In this document: positions 9,624 through 18,936 of the stretch, piece after piece
How positions within the stretch are numbered: position 1 is the first letter of the stretch
How the letters are laid out: every line of letters starts with the position of its first letter
Assembly: GCF_900111585.1 (NCBI RefSeq)
Contig: NZ_FOHI01000004.1
Span: 186,001 to 250,000, forward strand
DNA length: 64,000 nucleotides
Source: Nitrosospira multiformis
Lineage (GTDB): Bacteria > Pseudomonadota > Gammaproteobacteria > Burkholderiales > Nitrosomonadaceae
Direction of reading: 5' to 3'
Notes under the pieces: model-generated
The model's database searches: none
What the model saw: the letters and a program-made list of their open reading frames with translations, nothing else
Told to the model about the DNA's origin: nothing
Made by a program: the position numbers and the translations under genes

Positions 9624-9955
9624 GATAGGCGGAGGAAGAGGCGGTGCAGGAAGAGGTGGCCTGGAGCAATAATGTTTACGGAAGTGTGGCCTGCATGCAG
9701 GTTTGAAACATGAAGGAATGCACTCAGAATAGCTAATTCATGAAAGTAGAGCATGAATTCGCGGATCGAGCTATGGAACCAAGCTGAATTGCTCTATTCA
9801 GCAAGCATTATGATGGGAAGCGAATAACCGCTATTTCTACGCTATTTCCTTGGGGAATCCTTGAAGAAGTTCAGTAGCGTTTTTAGCATATTGCTATGGT
9901 TCATTCCTGTGTGCCACCGTACGGACGAGTGTGAGGAAGCATGCAATATTCCTAA
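9624..9955. other. intergenic stretch with one weak hairpin
   Basis: This 332-base gap separates the TonB receptor from the DUF1264 gene. A 7-bp stem (GCTGAAT at 9783-9789 and ATTCAGC at 9796-9802, six-base loop) is visible but has no T-run, so it is only a weak terminator candidate. No gene is supported here. Confidence 0.4.
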
Positions 9956-9979
9956 ATGAATACATTCGAAAGGGACGGT

Positions 9980-10789
9980 ATGAAGAGATTGAGCGGGAGT
10001 TTTTTAATTATTTCGTGTTTTGCTTTGACAAGCACCGGAATGCCTGGTTCTGTAAAAGAGGGGTTCGCACAGGAGTCCTCGGGACCTCATGCCAACCCTG
10101 GGGGTGAGGCAAAAACGCCCAAAACGAAAATTCTGGAAGCAGGCGCAAAGCTGTTGCAGAGCGGTTCTCCCTTGAAACCATTTAGCATTTATCTGGTTGG
10201 TTTCCATCCAATGAAGGATTCTCCGGAAGATCAGATGGAGGCTCATCACTATTGTCACCAGGTAAACGAGGATTTTGCGCAGTGTACGTTATTTGATGGC
10301 AACACGGAGGATGCAAACCTGAACGGCATCGAATTCATCATCTCGGAAAAGCTTTTCAACACGCTACCCGAAGAGGAAAGAAAGTACTGGCATCCGCATA
10401 ATGGCGAAATTCTTTCCGGGCAGCTTATAGCCCCCAACATCCCCGGCATTGCGGAAAAAGAGTTGATGAAAGGGAAGATGAATAGCTATGGCAAGACCTG
10501 GCACGTCTGGAACACGGGTTACGAAGGTAAGCTTGGAGATGCGCTCCCCCTCGGTCAGCCGATGCTGGGCTGGTCTTTTAATCATGAAGGAGAAGCAGCG
10601 CCTGGATTGATCGAAAAGCGAGACAAGAATATGAAAATAGACAGTGAGGAAAAGCGCAGACAGCGTGCAGATTTAAAACAACTTGCCAAACCGCAGTCGG
10701 GCGTTGATGACCTTAAAGGCCGGTTTGCTCGACCGACGAAGGATATACCCGGTGTAATCGATAACAAAGCTCAAGAAAAAATCCAATGA
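9980..10789 (+). CDS. exported DUF1264 (oil-body-associated-protein-like) protein
   Basis: About 269 residues. The ATG at 9980 is preferred to the one at 9956 because it follows AAAGGGACGG and opens a signal peptide (MKRLSGSFLIISCFALTSTG). The core matches DUF1264, the family of plant oil-body-associated proteins: PFSIYLVGFHPM, MEAHHYCHQVNEDFAQCTLF, NLNGIEFIISEKLFNTLP, KYWHPHNGEILSGQL, and SYGKTWHVWNTG. The many conserved His suggest a metal or ligand site, but no biochemical function is established that I can name. The tail after residue 215 is charged and likely disordered. It ends 20 bases from the convergent phytase-like gene. Confidence 0.82.
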   Translation: MKRLSGSFLIISCFALTSTGMPGSVKEGFAQESSGPHANPGGEAKTPKTKILEAGAKLLQSGSPLKPFSIYLVGFHPMKDSPEDQMEAHHYCHQVNEDFAQCTLFDGNTEDANLNGIEFIISEKLFNTLPEEERKYWHPHNGEILSGQLIAPNIPGIAEKELMKGKMNSYGKTWHVWNTGYEGKLGDALPLGQPMLGWSFNHEGEAAPGLIEKRDKNMKIDSEEKRRQRADLKQLAKPQSGVDDLKGRFARPTKDIPGVIDNKAQEKIQ

Positions 10790-10809
10790 GCAGTACTCTT
10801 TTCATATTT

Positions 10810-12009
10810 TTATTGTAACCGCTCCACTAGCTCCGATTCAGATGCAATTTCCAATGCGACAAATTGGGTGAATTGCATTCTGGAGAAGTTGTTGTCAGCC
10901 ACCAGCACGATAGTGCGTTTGCCGTTGAATTCGGGGCCAAAGGTAATGCCTTCTATGTTGCCGATAGCCAGAGCCGAGCCGTCCGCATTTTTCAAGTCTG
11001 ACATATCAAGCAGAAGAACTTTTCTTACCGGAGAGATGCTCTTGTCCGCGATCGATTCCATTCCGGAAATATTGGTGGCGCCCCTTGCATCGGCGTAATA
11101 AAGCCGGACGGTATATCCGGTGTTAATACGGCCAGGCGTGATTGTGCCGGGAGACAAGGCGCGCTCGATAGTGATGAATTGGCGGTCACCGATGGCGAGG
11201 AAGTCGCTCACTCCGATGATAGCGAAACCACCGAGCAAGGACGGTACGGACGTAATAGGCTCAACATCGTAAGCATATTCCGCGACTGATTTTCCGGTGG
11301 CAATGTCGAAGGCAAGAATACGTGTGCGTGAGCCTCTATAGGCATTGGCAGGGGGAGAATCCTGAACCAGGCCGTTTTCAGTGGCCGTATACAGAGTTGT
11401 ACCGTCGGTGGAGATTGTCAAGCTCTCAAATCCCAAATTGTCGTAAACGCCCTTACTACCGGTAAATGTCCAAAGACGGGAGCCACTGGGAGAGTAGTAA
11501 ACGGGAACAATGAAATCGCGAGAATGGCTGCCATCAGCATTCATTTCGCGCACTGCAGGACTTCGGAAACCCGATATCTCCCGGTGGCCTTCCTCACTCC
11601 AATAAATCTTGTTGCGGCTGCCGTCAAAACGGAGACCTTCCGGATCCACGGAGTTTTTCTCGAATGCCCCCCCACCGGCTTGCTGGATCGTGGTTACAGC
11701 ATGAAAGGTCACCCCCGCCATACCCGGCTTGGCCGAGCACTGGAATTTGGCGAGATCCAGAGACAATTCGTAAAACCGCGCTGGATTGGTTCTGCTGCGA
11801 TCGTCGCTAATGGATAGGTAACGATCAGTGCTTGCGTTGTAGTCCAGAGATGACAATCCGCCGACCGTTGTCCCTTTGAATCTTGTCTGTTTGGGTACGA
11901 TTTGCTGGCCAATATAATTGAGAGCAAAACCTGCTGATTCGGCGGCGCGAAGTGGAGGGGTAAAGCCTATTTCCAGGACGACAAAGGCAGCAAGAAGAAT
12001 TGTTTTCAT
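10810..12009 (-). CDS. exported esterase-like (phytase-like domain) protein
   Basis: A 399-residue secreted protein with signal peptide MKTILLAAFVVLEIGFTPPL and cleavage near AESAG. The mature part matches the 'esterase-like activity of phytase' family, a beta-propeller-like fold: VGGLSSLDYNASTDRYLSIS, DPEGLRFDG, YWSEEGHREIS, GFESLTISTDGTTLYTATEN and GNIEGITFGPEF. Members are exported and have been tied to phosphoester or ester hydrolysis, though substrates are mostly unproven. It is convergent with the DUF1264 gene and divergent from the lipoprotein gene that follows; the 180 bases between 12009 and 12189 must hold both promoters. Confidence 0.82.
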   Translation of the reverse strand: MKTILLAAFVVLEIGFTPPLRAAESAGFALNYIGQQIVPKQTRFKGTTVGGLSSLDYNASTDRYLSISDDRSRTNPARFYELSLDLAKFQCSAKPGMAGVTFHAVTTIQQAGGGAFEKNSVDPEGLRFDGSRNKIYWSEEGHREISGFRSPAVREMNADGSHSRDFIVPVYYSPSGSRLWTFTGSKGVYDNLGFESLTISTDGTTLYTATENGLVQDSPPANAYRGSRTRILAFDIATGKSVAEYAYDVEPITSVPSLLGGFAIIGVSDFLAIGDRQFITIERALSPGTITPGRINTGYTVRLYYADARGATNISGMESIADKSISPVRKVLLLDMSDLKNADGSALAIGNIEGITFGPEFNGKRTIVLVADNNFSRMQFTQFVALEIASESELVERLQ

Positions 12010-12188
12010 GAGTATCAGCTACTGGAGGAAGATCGGGAAAAGCACATATTATGCGCAGCCTGTAAAAATGCGCTAACCACCGCGTAACTACTTTTTGTTG
12101 CCGAGTCTCGAAATATACAAAGCTCTCTGTTTTCCCAGCTAAGATAAAGGAATAACACATCGCTCCCGGCAGGGCTACAGAATATGTG

Positions 12189-13064
12189 ATGACTTGCGCT
12201 CTTAATATTAACGTGATTGGTATATACAGAAGCTTCTGGACAGCATTCGGCATATTCCTGCTTGCTTCTTGTGTTTCCGGATGCGCCAGTTTCAGGGAAG
12301 TGAAAGCTTTTGCCGCTCTTTCTTCAGAGGCGGCAAGTTATGAGGAGCTCACGAGGGATTATGTGGCTGCGCCTGATCGCCGCAAACAATACCAACCGGA
12401 GAAATTCCACGGTGAGCTGGAAGCACAGAAAATGCGCCGGGAGGCGCAGCGAGCCAGTCTGGATCTGCTCCAGCAAACCGTGACAGACTATATGCAAGGT
12501 TTAGCCAACCTGGCCTCCGGTAACACTCATACCTATGATAAATCGCTAAAAGAATTGAGTACAAATCTCAGCAGGGCGACACTGCTGACTTCCGAAGAGA
12601 AAGAGGCGGTAGGAGCGCTATCTACGCTGCTCGCACGCGCCATCACTGCGGGTTATCGGCTCCATGAACTCAGGAGGCTGGTCCGTGATGCCAATCAACC
12701 GCTTCAGCATGTAATTCAGGCTATGCGAAAGATCGTGGAGAAGGGCATGATTGCCGATTTACAGGTAGAAGCGGCGCTACTCGGCAGATATTATGACAAT
12801 TTCATGTACGCGCCGGATAGTCCCATGGAACCGGTGGCAATGGCACTTGCAAGAGAGGCGAGGACCGAATCGCTGGGCCGTGTAAATAACCGGATCAGGA
12901 GTGCGCAGAGTTATATTGCCGTGCTGGATAAAATCGCTAGTGGGCATCAGTATCTGTATGAGTACCGGGAAAAGATCGGCAGTAACGAGTTGGACGAGCA
13001 ATTCAAACCCTATGTCGCAGACCTTCGCATGGCTTTCCGGGGTTTGCTCGATGTTTTGCATTAA
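12189..13064 (+). CDS. helical lipoprotein of unknown function
   Basis: About 291 residues. A GTG at 12186 directly precedes the ATG at 12189, and a later GTG (about 12213) would also leave a good signal sequence. The hydrophobic stretch FWTAFGIFLLASCVSGCASF contains a lipobox (VSGC), so the protein is probably a membrane-anchored lipoprotein. The rest is almost all helix-forming, with no cysteine beyond the lipobox region. I do not recognise the family. The next gene starts 31 bases downstream on the same strand, and the pair looks like a two-gene operon. Confidence 0.7.
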   Translation: MTCALNINVIGIYRSFWTAFGIFLLASCVSGCASFREVKAFAALSSEAASYEELTRDYVAAPDRRKQYQPEKFHGELEAQKMRREAQRASLDLLQQTVTDYMQGLANLASGNTHTYDKSLKELSTNLSRATLLTSEEKEAVGALSTLLARAITAGYRLHELRRLVRDANQPLQHVIQAMRKIVEKGMIADLQVEAALLGRYYDNFMYAPDSPMEPVAMALAREARTESLGRVNNRIRSAQSYIAVLDKIASGHQYLYEYREKIGSNELDEQFKPYVADLRMAFRGLLDVLH

Positions 13065-13094
13065 AAGAGGCTAACAAAGAAAGAGAATAAACGC

Positions 13095-13517
13095 ATGGAC
13101 AAGCTTTCATTCGATGATGCTTTCGAATTGGGCAACCAGTTCCGGGATGCAGCAATTGCGCTTGGCGACTGGCGCATCCAGCATCGCGGCAGCTTGAGCA
13201 AGGCAGAGTGGGATGAGCTCGATAGTCAGGAGATTTTACTTCTGAATACCGCCTCCAGTCTTTACACCAGTGCGATAGGGTTGGCATTGGCGGATGGTCA
13301 GCTTGCGATGGAACGACTGCGGATGAGCGTCAAGGAGGCAAAAGCAGCAGTAAAGCATATCACCGCCCTGAAGCAGGCGCTCGATCTGGCATCCGCACTG
13401 GTTCTTCTGGCTGGCGCGGTTTATTCAGGCAATGCAGCATCAATTCCTTCCGCAATCGTTGCACTGGAAGATGCGGCTGAGACTATCGTTAGTGGTACTG
13501 ATTCGCAAGGCGCCTGA
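13095..13517 (+). CDS. small helical protein, operon partner of the lipoprotein
   Basis: A 140-residue protein without a signal peptide, starting MDKLSFDDAFELGNQF behind AAGAAAGAG. It is predicted to be mostly alpha-helical, with one moderately hydrophobic helix (LASALVLLAGAVYSG, about residues 99-113) that may insert into or lie on the membrane. No family is recognised. It follows the lipoprotein gene by 31 bases, so the two probably work together at the inner face of an envelope structure; this is inference from position only. Confidence 0.6.
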   Translation: MDKLSFDDAFELGNQFRDAAIALGDWRIQHRGSLSKAEWDELDSQEILLLNTASSLYTSAIGLALADGQLAMERLRMSVKEAKAAVKHITALKQALDLASALVLLAGAVYSGNAASIPSAIVALEDAAETIVSGTDSQGA

Positions 13518-13612
13518 CCGTTCAATAGGAGTTTTTGCGCCAGCAACCGTATGCGGTTTCCATGCGGTCATCCACCTCAGATAAAGTAGCGTAACCGCAT
13601 CTGACATCATCG

Positions 13613-14641
13613 GTGAATAAAAAACCCGTCCTTATAGGAATAGCAATAGGACTTGCCCTGATTTCGGTGGGAACGGTAAGCTGGTTTTTTACCCATAAGG
13701 AAAACAATGGCGAGTTCCTGACCCTCTTTGGCAATGTGGATATTCGCCAGGTTTCTCTCGCCTTCAACGGAAACGATCGGATCGCTGAAATGCGGGTGGA
13801 GGAAGGAGACCGGGTCAAGGCCGGACAAGTTCTGGCAATGCTGGATACCCGCATTCTCACGTTGCAAATTGCGCAAGCCGAAGCCCAGGTTGCCGCCCAG
13901 GAGCAGGCTTTGTTACGGCTTGAGAACGGCACCCGCCCCGAGGAAATAGCACAGGCGAAAGCCGAAGTTGCTTCCGCTCAGGCTGATGCCGATCTCGCCC
14001 GACAGTTTCTCGGCCGCTTGATGGAGATTGAAAGTGACTCGGGGGCTGCCGTCAGCCAACAGGATCTCGACAATGCCAGGTCTCGCCATCGAGTGGCCGT
14101 AGCACAACTCGAAAATCGTAAAAAGGCACTGCAACTGGCATTGATCGGGCCGCGCAAGGAAGATATTGCGCAGGCGGAGGCGCAGTTGAACGTTTTTCGG
14201 GCTGAGTTGGCCTTGCTGCGGCACCAGCTTGACCTAGCCGAATTGAAATCCCCTATTGATGCTGTCATACGCTCACGTCTTCTCGAACCGGGGGACATGG
14301 CTTCGCCACAACGGCCGGTTTATGCGCTTGCCATAACCGATCCGAAATGGGTTCGCGCCTACGTATCCGAGATTGATCTCGGCCGCATCCAGCTTGGCAT
14401 GAGCGCAGAGGTTGTTACCGACAGTCATCTGGAGGAGCCCATTCATGGTCGTATCGGCTATATCTCGTCGGTTGCCGAGTTCACCCCGAAGCCTGTACAA
14501 ACCGAGGAGCTGCGCACCAGCCTTGTCTATGAGATACGGGTGTATGTGGAAGACGCGGAGGACAGGCTGCGTCTGGGTATGCCCGCCACCGTGCATATCG
14601 CTCTCAGAAATAATGGAAATTCCAGTGAAGTGAAGTATTGA
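13613..14641 (+). CDS. ybhG: HlyD-family periplasmic adaptor of an ABC exporter (YbhG-like)
   Basis: A 342-residue membrane-fusion protein that should link the inner-membrane ABC transporter to an outer-membrane channel. One N-terminal membrane anchor (residues 6-26) is followed by the first lipoyl half (RIAEMRVEEGDRVKAGQVLA), a long coiled-coil hairpin (about 80-205, with the repeated pattern EEIAQAEA), the second lipoyl half (AELKSPIDAVIRSRLLEPGD) and a beta-barrel. The start is GTG at 13613. It is the first gene of a four-gene operon and overlaps the ATPase gene by one base. E. coli YbhG-FSR is implicated in drug and cation efflux; the substrate here is unknown. Confidence 0.85.
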   Translation: MNKKPVLIGIAIGLALISVGTVSWFFTHKENNGEFLTLFGNVDIRQVSLAFNGNDRIAEMRVEEGDRVKAGQVLAMLDTRILTLQIAQAEAQVAAQEQALLRLENGTRPEEIAQAKAEVASAQADADLARQFLGRLMEIESDSGAAVSQQDLDNARSRHRVAVAQLENRKKALQLALIGPRKEDIAQAEAQLNVFRAELALLRHQLDLAELKSPIDAVIRSRLLEPGDMASPQRPVYALAITDPKWVRAYVSEIDLGRIQLGMSAEVVTDSHLEEPIHGRIGYISSVAEFTPKPVQTEELRTSLVYEIRVYVEDAEDRLRLGMPATVHIALRNNGNSSEVKY

Positions 14642-16440
14642 TGGAACAAATGCGGCTTGCGCTGGCGGCAATCGGTATTTACAAGCGCTTTCTGGTCAAA
14701 AAAACGAGCCAGATAACGCAGGCTGTCGCAGGCGTTTCCATGGAAGTGCCTGCGGGTTCGCTTACTGCGCTGGTTGGGCCGGATGGGGCTGGCAAGACTA
14801 CTCTCTTGCGTATGTTCGCGGGTTTGATAAAACCGGATGACGGACACCTCCAGGTATTGGACGTGAATGTCGTAACGGATCCGCAAACAGTGCAAGATCG
14901 CATAAGTTATATGCCGCAGCGCTTCGGCCTGTATGAGGATTTGAGCGTTCAGGAGAATCTCGATCTTTATGCAGATCTGCATGGGGTGCCGCAGGAGGTA
15001 CGCGGACAACGCTATCGTCGACTGCTGGAAATGACCGATCTCATCCGCTTTACACGGCGCCCGGCGGGAAAACTGTCAGGAGGCATGAAACAGAAGCTGG
15101 GTTTGGCCTGTACTCTCGTGCGTTCTCCCGAACTGCTGCTGCTTGATGAGCCAACAGTGGGTGTCGATCCGTTGTCGCGACGGGAATTGTGGGAGATTAT
15201 CGGGCAATTGATCGATGAGGAGCAACTGACGGTGTTGATTACCACGGCCTACCTCGATGAAGCCGAGCGTTGCGCCAGGATTCATGTGCTGGAGGGGGGC
15301 AAACTGCTTGCTGAAGGCCCGCCTGACGAGATACGGCAGCACGCACGAGGCCTTTGCTTTATCGCCACCCCAACCCAAGGTCAGCCTTCGCGAGTTCTAC
15401 AGGCACAACTTCTGGATGATTCCCGAAACATCATAGATGCCGTGCCTCAAAGCGGGGCAGTTCGTTTTATCCGTCGCCCTCATGCACGGCAGCAGGATAT
15501 CGATGCGTTGTTGAGCGGTATTGAAGCCATCCCGGTGGAGGCGCGTCTTGAAGATGGGTTTATGGTACTGCTGCGTGAACAGTACCAAATGACTCCGCCA
15601 GATACTCTCCCGTTCGAGAGGTCGGCACTGTCTGCACCGACCTCGGGAGAAAATCGCCAGTCGGATGAAAAGATCATTGAGGTACGTGATCTGGTACGAA
15701 AATTCGGAGATTTTATCGCTGTCGATCACGTGTCCTTCTCGGTGCAGCGCGGTGAAATCTTCGGGTTGCTAGGGCCGAATGGAGCAGGCAAGACCACGAC
15801 CTTTCGCATGCTTTGCGGTCTTCTCCCCGCAACCAGCGGTTTTCTTCAGGTGGCGGGGGTCAACCTGCGGCATGCGCGTGCTCCCGCCCGCCGAAGGATA
15901 GGCTATGTTGCGCAGAAATTCGCCCTTTACGGGGATTTGACCGTGAGGGAAAACCTGGAGTTTTTCGGCGGCGCCTATGGCCTTTCCGGCGAACGGCTAC
16001 GCAAGCGTATTCAGACCGTCACCCAGCAATTTGATCTCGCAGGGAAAGAGCAATCTCCCAGCGGAGTATTACCCGGTGGTTTCCGCCAAAGGCTTGCCAT
16101 GGCGGTTGGCCTGCTGCACGAGCCTGAAATCCTGTTCCTGGACGAGCCCACGAGCGGGATCGATCCACTGAGGCGGCGAGAGTTCTGGCGTCGCATTACT
16201 GCATTATCGGAAATGGGCACCACGATCATCATTACAACCCATTTCATGGAGGAGGCGGAATATTGCGATCGTATCGTAATCCAGGACAACGGCAGGTTAG
16301 TGGCCATGGGAACTCCATACGAGGTTCGCGGGCAAGCCGGGGGAAAGGATGCTACGCTGACGATGGAAGAGGCATTCATTCGTATCGTTGCTCGCGAGCG
16401 GGAACGAGATAAATCGACTGAAAGAGCGCTGAGCTTATGA
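14641..16440 (+). CDS. ybhF: fused double ABC ATPase of an exporter (YbhF-like)
   Basis: About 599 residues made of two ATP-binding cassettes in one chain. The first has Walker A GPDGAGKTT (about 47-55), signature LSGGMKQK and Walker B LLLLDEPTVGVDP. The second has Walker A GPNGAGKTT (about 378-386), a signature written LPGGFRQR rather than LSGG, and Walker B ILFLDEPTSGIDP with a downstream H-loop His (TTHFMEEAE). It powers the export made by the two permeases that follow. A TTG at 14638 lies just before the ATG at 14641; the ATG overlaps the adaptor stop codon and is the better start. It overlaps the next gene by an ATGA. Confidence 0.9.
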   Translation: MEQMRLALAAIGIYKRFLVKKTSQITQAVAGVSMEVPAGSLTALVGPDGAGKTTLLRMFAGLIKPDDGHLQVLDVNVVTDPQTVQDRISYMPQRFGLYEDLSVQENLDLYADLHGVPQEVRGQRYRRLLEMTDLIRFTRRPAGKLSGGMKQKLGLACTLVRSPELLLLDEPTVGVDPLSRRELWEIIGQLIDEEQLTVLITTAYLDEAERCARIHVLEGGKLLAEGPPDEIRQHARGLCFIATPTQGQPSRVLQAQLLDDSRNIIDAVPQSGAVRFIRRPHARQQDIDALLSGIEAIPVEARLEDGFMVLLREQYQMTPPDTLPFERSALSAPTSGENRQSDEKIIEVRDLVRKFGDFIAVDHVSFSVQRGEIFGLLGPNGAGKTTTFRMLCGLLPATSGFLQVAGVNLRHARAPARRRIGYVAQKFALYGDLTVRENLEFFGGAYGLSGERLRKRIQTVTQQFDLAGKEQSPSGVLPGGFRQRLAMAVGLLHEPEILFLDEPTSGIDPLRRREFWRRITALSEMGTTIIITTHFMEEAEYCDRIVIQDNGRLVAMGTPYEVRGQAGGKDATLTMEEAFIRIVARERERDKSTERALSL

Positions 16441-17600
16441 GTGGAAAAAAAAGCCAATCAGGCCAACGGAATTATCTCGGCTTTCAACTACGTCTCATTT
16501 CCCTGATTCGAAAGGAAATACGCCAACTGTTGCGAGACAAAAGCAATCTCGCGGTTGGAATTGGTCTCCCCATTATATTGATTCTCATTTTCGGTTACGG
16601 CTTGTCACTCGATGTCAGGAATGCGCCCGTTGCAATCGTATTGGAAGATGCATCCCCCACTGCGGTCGACGTTGTCTCAGGCCTGGAACTTTCCCCGTAT
16701 ATTTCACCTGTAAGAGTTCCCTCCATGCAGGAGGCAGAGCGCTTGATGCTGGCGCGCGAAGTAGAGGGGATCTTCCGGATACCAAGCGATTTTTCCCGCC
16801 GATTGGGAGAAGGCGAAGCACAAGTCCAGTTTCTGGCGTATGGAACAGATTCCACCCGCGCAATAATCATTCGAAGCTACATCAACAGTATTGTTGGCCA
16901 GTGGACGTTGCGACAAGCTGATCGAAAGGCAGCTTCGCCGGTCCCGACCGAGGGTAGAATCACGCTGGTGGAACGCTTGTGGTTCAACTCCGCCAACTCC
17001 AGTACATGGTATCTGGTGCCAGGCTTGATCGTTCTTATCATGACACTCATCGGAGCTTTTCTCACCGCGATGGTGATGGCGCGCGAGTGGGAACGCGGTA
17101 CCCTGGAAGCATTGTTCGTCTCACCGGTGCGCCCCACGGAAATCCTGCTGGCGAAAATTGTCCCCTATTTTCTGGTTGGTATGGCGGGTCTCGGGGTATG
17201 CCTGGCTGCAGCGCATTTTCTGTTTGAGGTGCCCATGCGCGGCTCCCTGCTAATCCTGCTGGGCGGCTCGATGCTCTATCTATTGGTGGCGCTGGGTTTC
17301 GGCCTGGTTATCTCGTCCATTACCAAAAACCAGTTCACTGCCAGTCAAATCGCAATTATTACCAGCTTCATGCCGGCACTCATGCTTTCCGGTTTTCTCT
17401 TTGACTTGCGCAACGTGCCTGTTGTCATTCAGCTGGTTGGAAAGATTCTACCGGCCACTTATTTCATGGAATTGATCAGGACGCTGTATCTCGCCGGCAA
17501 TGTATGGTCGGTGATAATACGGAATTATGCGATTCTCACAAGCTATGCAGTGCTGCTGCTAGGTCTTGCGCGCTTTGTTACCCGCAAGAAACTGGACTGA
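16437..17600 (+). CDS. ybhS: ABC-2 type permease (YbhS-like)
   Basis: A 387-residue ABC-2 transporter permease. One N-terminal membrane helix (about residues 35-55, VGIGLPIILILIFGYGLSLD) is followed by a periplasmic domain of about 140 residues, then five helices starting at WYLVPGLIVLIMTLIG. The hallmark EWERGTLEALFVSPV lies in the cytoplasmic loop that contacts the ATPase. It starts inside the stop of the ATPase gene. With the next gene it forms the heterodimeric membrane pore of the exporter. Confidence 0.9.
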   Translation: MSGKKSQSGQRNYLGFQLRLISLIRKEIRQLLRDKSNLAVGIGLPIILILIFGYGLSLDVRNAPVAIVLEDASPTAVDVVSGLELSPYISPVRVPSMQEAERLMLAREVEGIFRIPSDFSRRLGEGEAQVQFLAYGTDSTRAIIIRSYINSIVGQWTLRQADRKAASPVPTEGRITLVERLWFNSANSSTWYLVPGLIVLIMTLIGAFLTAMVMAREWERGTLEALFVSPVRPTEILLAKIVPYFLVGMAGLGVCLAAAHFLFEVPMRGSLLILLGGSMLYLLVALGFGLVISSITKNQFTASQIAIITSFMPALMLSGFLFDLRNVPVVIQLVGKILPATYFMELIRTLYLAGNVWSVIIRNYAILTSYAVLLLGLARFVTRKKLD

Positions 17601-17604
17601 CCTC

Positions 17605-18714
17605 ATGCTCGACCTCGCGCGCCGCATTATCAGCCTGTGTCGCAAGGAGTTTCTGGCAATCCTGAAAGATCCGGCCAACCGGGTCATTCTTGTCGTCCCG
17701 TCGCTGGTGGAAAGCTTTTTATTCGGCTACGCTGCCACTTTTGATCTCATCAACGTGCCCTATGCCTTGCTTGATCAGAGCCGCGGTGCTACCTCCGTTG
17801 AATTGATAGCGCGTCTGGATGGAACCGGTGTTTTTGAGCGGGTCGCAACCTTGCAAACACAGCGGGATATCGCGGGAGTGATCGATTCGCAGCAGGTCCT
17901 GATGGTGATACAGATCGGGCCACGCTTCGAGCAGCAAGTAAATGCGGGCGAGCTTGCCCCGGTACAATTGATTCTCGATGCACGCAACTCCAACAGTGCC
18001 AGCTCTGCCGCGGGGTATGTCGCTTCAATTATCGAATCCTATAATGCGACGTTAGGTGGCAACGCGAGACAGCCCCTTACGGTTGAGGCACGCGCCTGGT
18101 ACAACCCCAATCTGGAGACCCGCTGGAATCTGATGCCGGGCTTGATCGCCTCGCTCAGCATGATACAGACAATGTTGCTGGCTGCGCTCACTGTGGCCCG
18201 CGAGCGCGAGAACGGTACATTCGATCAGTTATTGGTGACACCGTTTTCACCCATGGAAATCATGGTGGGCAAGGTGATTCCAATCGTTACAATAGGTCTG
18301 CTGCAATCCACTATCGTTCTCCTGGTGTCGCTCTACTGGTTCGAGGTGCCGCTTGCCGGTTCGCTGGTAACACTCTATACCGGTCTGGCATTGTTCATCA
18401 TTGCCAGTGTAGGGCTGGGTCTGGCGATTTCGGCGGTTTGTACCACTATGCAGCAGGCCATGCTCTATACTTTCATGCTGGTGATGCCGCTCATAATGCT
18501 TTCAGGCCTGGCGACGCCTGTGCGCAACATGCCGGAATTTCTTCAGACTATTACTCTGGCTAATCCTCTCCGCTTTGCTATTGACCTGATGCAGCGCGTG
18601 TATCTGGAGGGAGCTGACTTGTCGATGGTCGGCTATGACCTGATTCCGCTCCTGATCATGGCGGTTGTCACGCTGCCTTTCGCTGCATGGCTGTTTCGCA
18701 ACCGGTTGCTGTGA
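17605..18714 (+). CDS. ybhR: ABC-2 type permease (YbhR-like)
   Basis: About 369 residues from the ATG at 17605, which sits four bases after the stop of the preceding permease gene; an upstream TTG at 17566 is in frame but would overlap it. The layout copies its neighbour: N-terminal helix after LCRKEFLAILKDP, a periplasmic domain, then helices from WNLMPGLIASLSMIQTMLLA with the ATPase-contact loop RERENGTFDQLLVTPFSP. It is the last gene of the adaptor-ATPase-permease-permease operon. No outer-membrane channel gene is next to it, so a TolC protein from elsewhere is presumably shared. Confidence 0.9.
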   Translation: MLDLARRIISLCRKEFLAILKDPANRVILVVPSLVESFLFGYAATFDLINVPYALLDQSRGATSVELIARLDGTGVFERVATLQTQRDIAGVIDSQQVLMVIQIGPRFEQQVNAGELAPVQLILDARNSNSASSAAGYVASIIESYNATLGGNARQPLTVEARAWYNPNLETRWNLMPGLIASLSMIQTMLLAALTVARERENGTFDQLLVTPFSPMEIMVGKVIPIVTIGLLQSTIVLLVSLYWFEVPLAGSLVTLYTGLALFIIASVGLGLAISAVCTTMQQAMLYTFMLVMPLIMLSGLATPVRNMPEFLQTITLANPLRFAIDLMQRVYLEGADLSMVGYDLIPLLIMAVVTLPFAAWLFRNRLL

Positions 18715-18936
18715 CCCGAAATCAGGAAGCTGCAGGCACTGTAAGCAGAACACTTTTTCCCCTTCCAGTATGGTCTCCGCCCTTCCGATATGCATTGTTC
18801 TGTGAAGGTTATACAGACAATGTGAATGTGGTTGTTATTTTACTTTCCTCAGCTATAAAGAAGGGCAATAGCAAAGCCGCAAGGCATTGCTATAGCAGAG
18901 CGCTCCACTCATTTCAAATGACGGGGGAAGTCAAAA

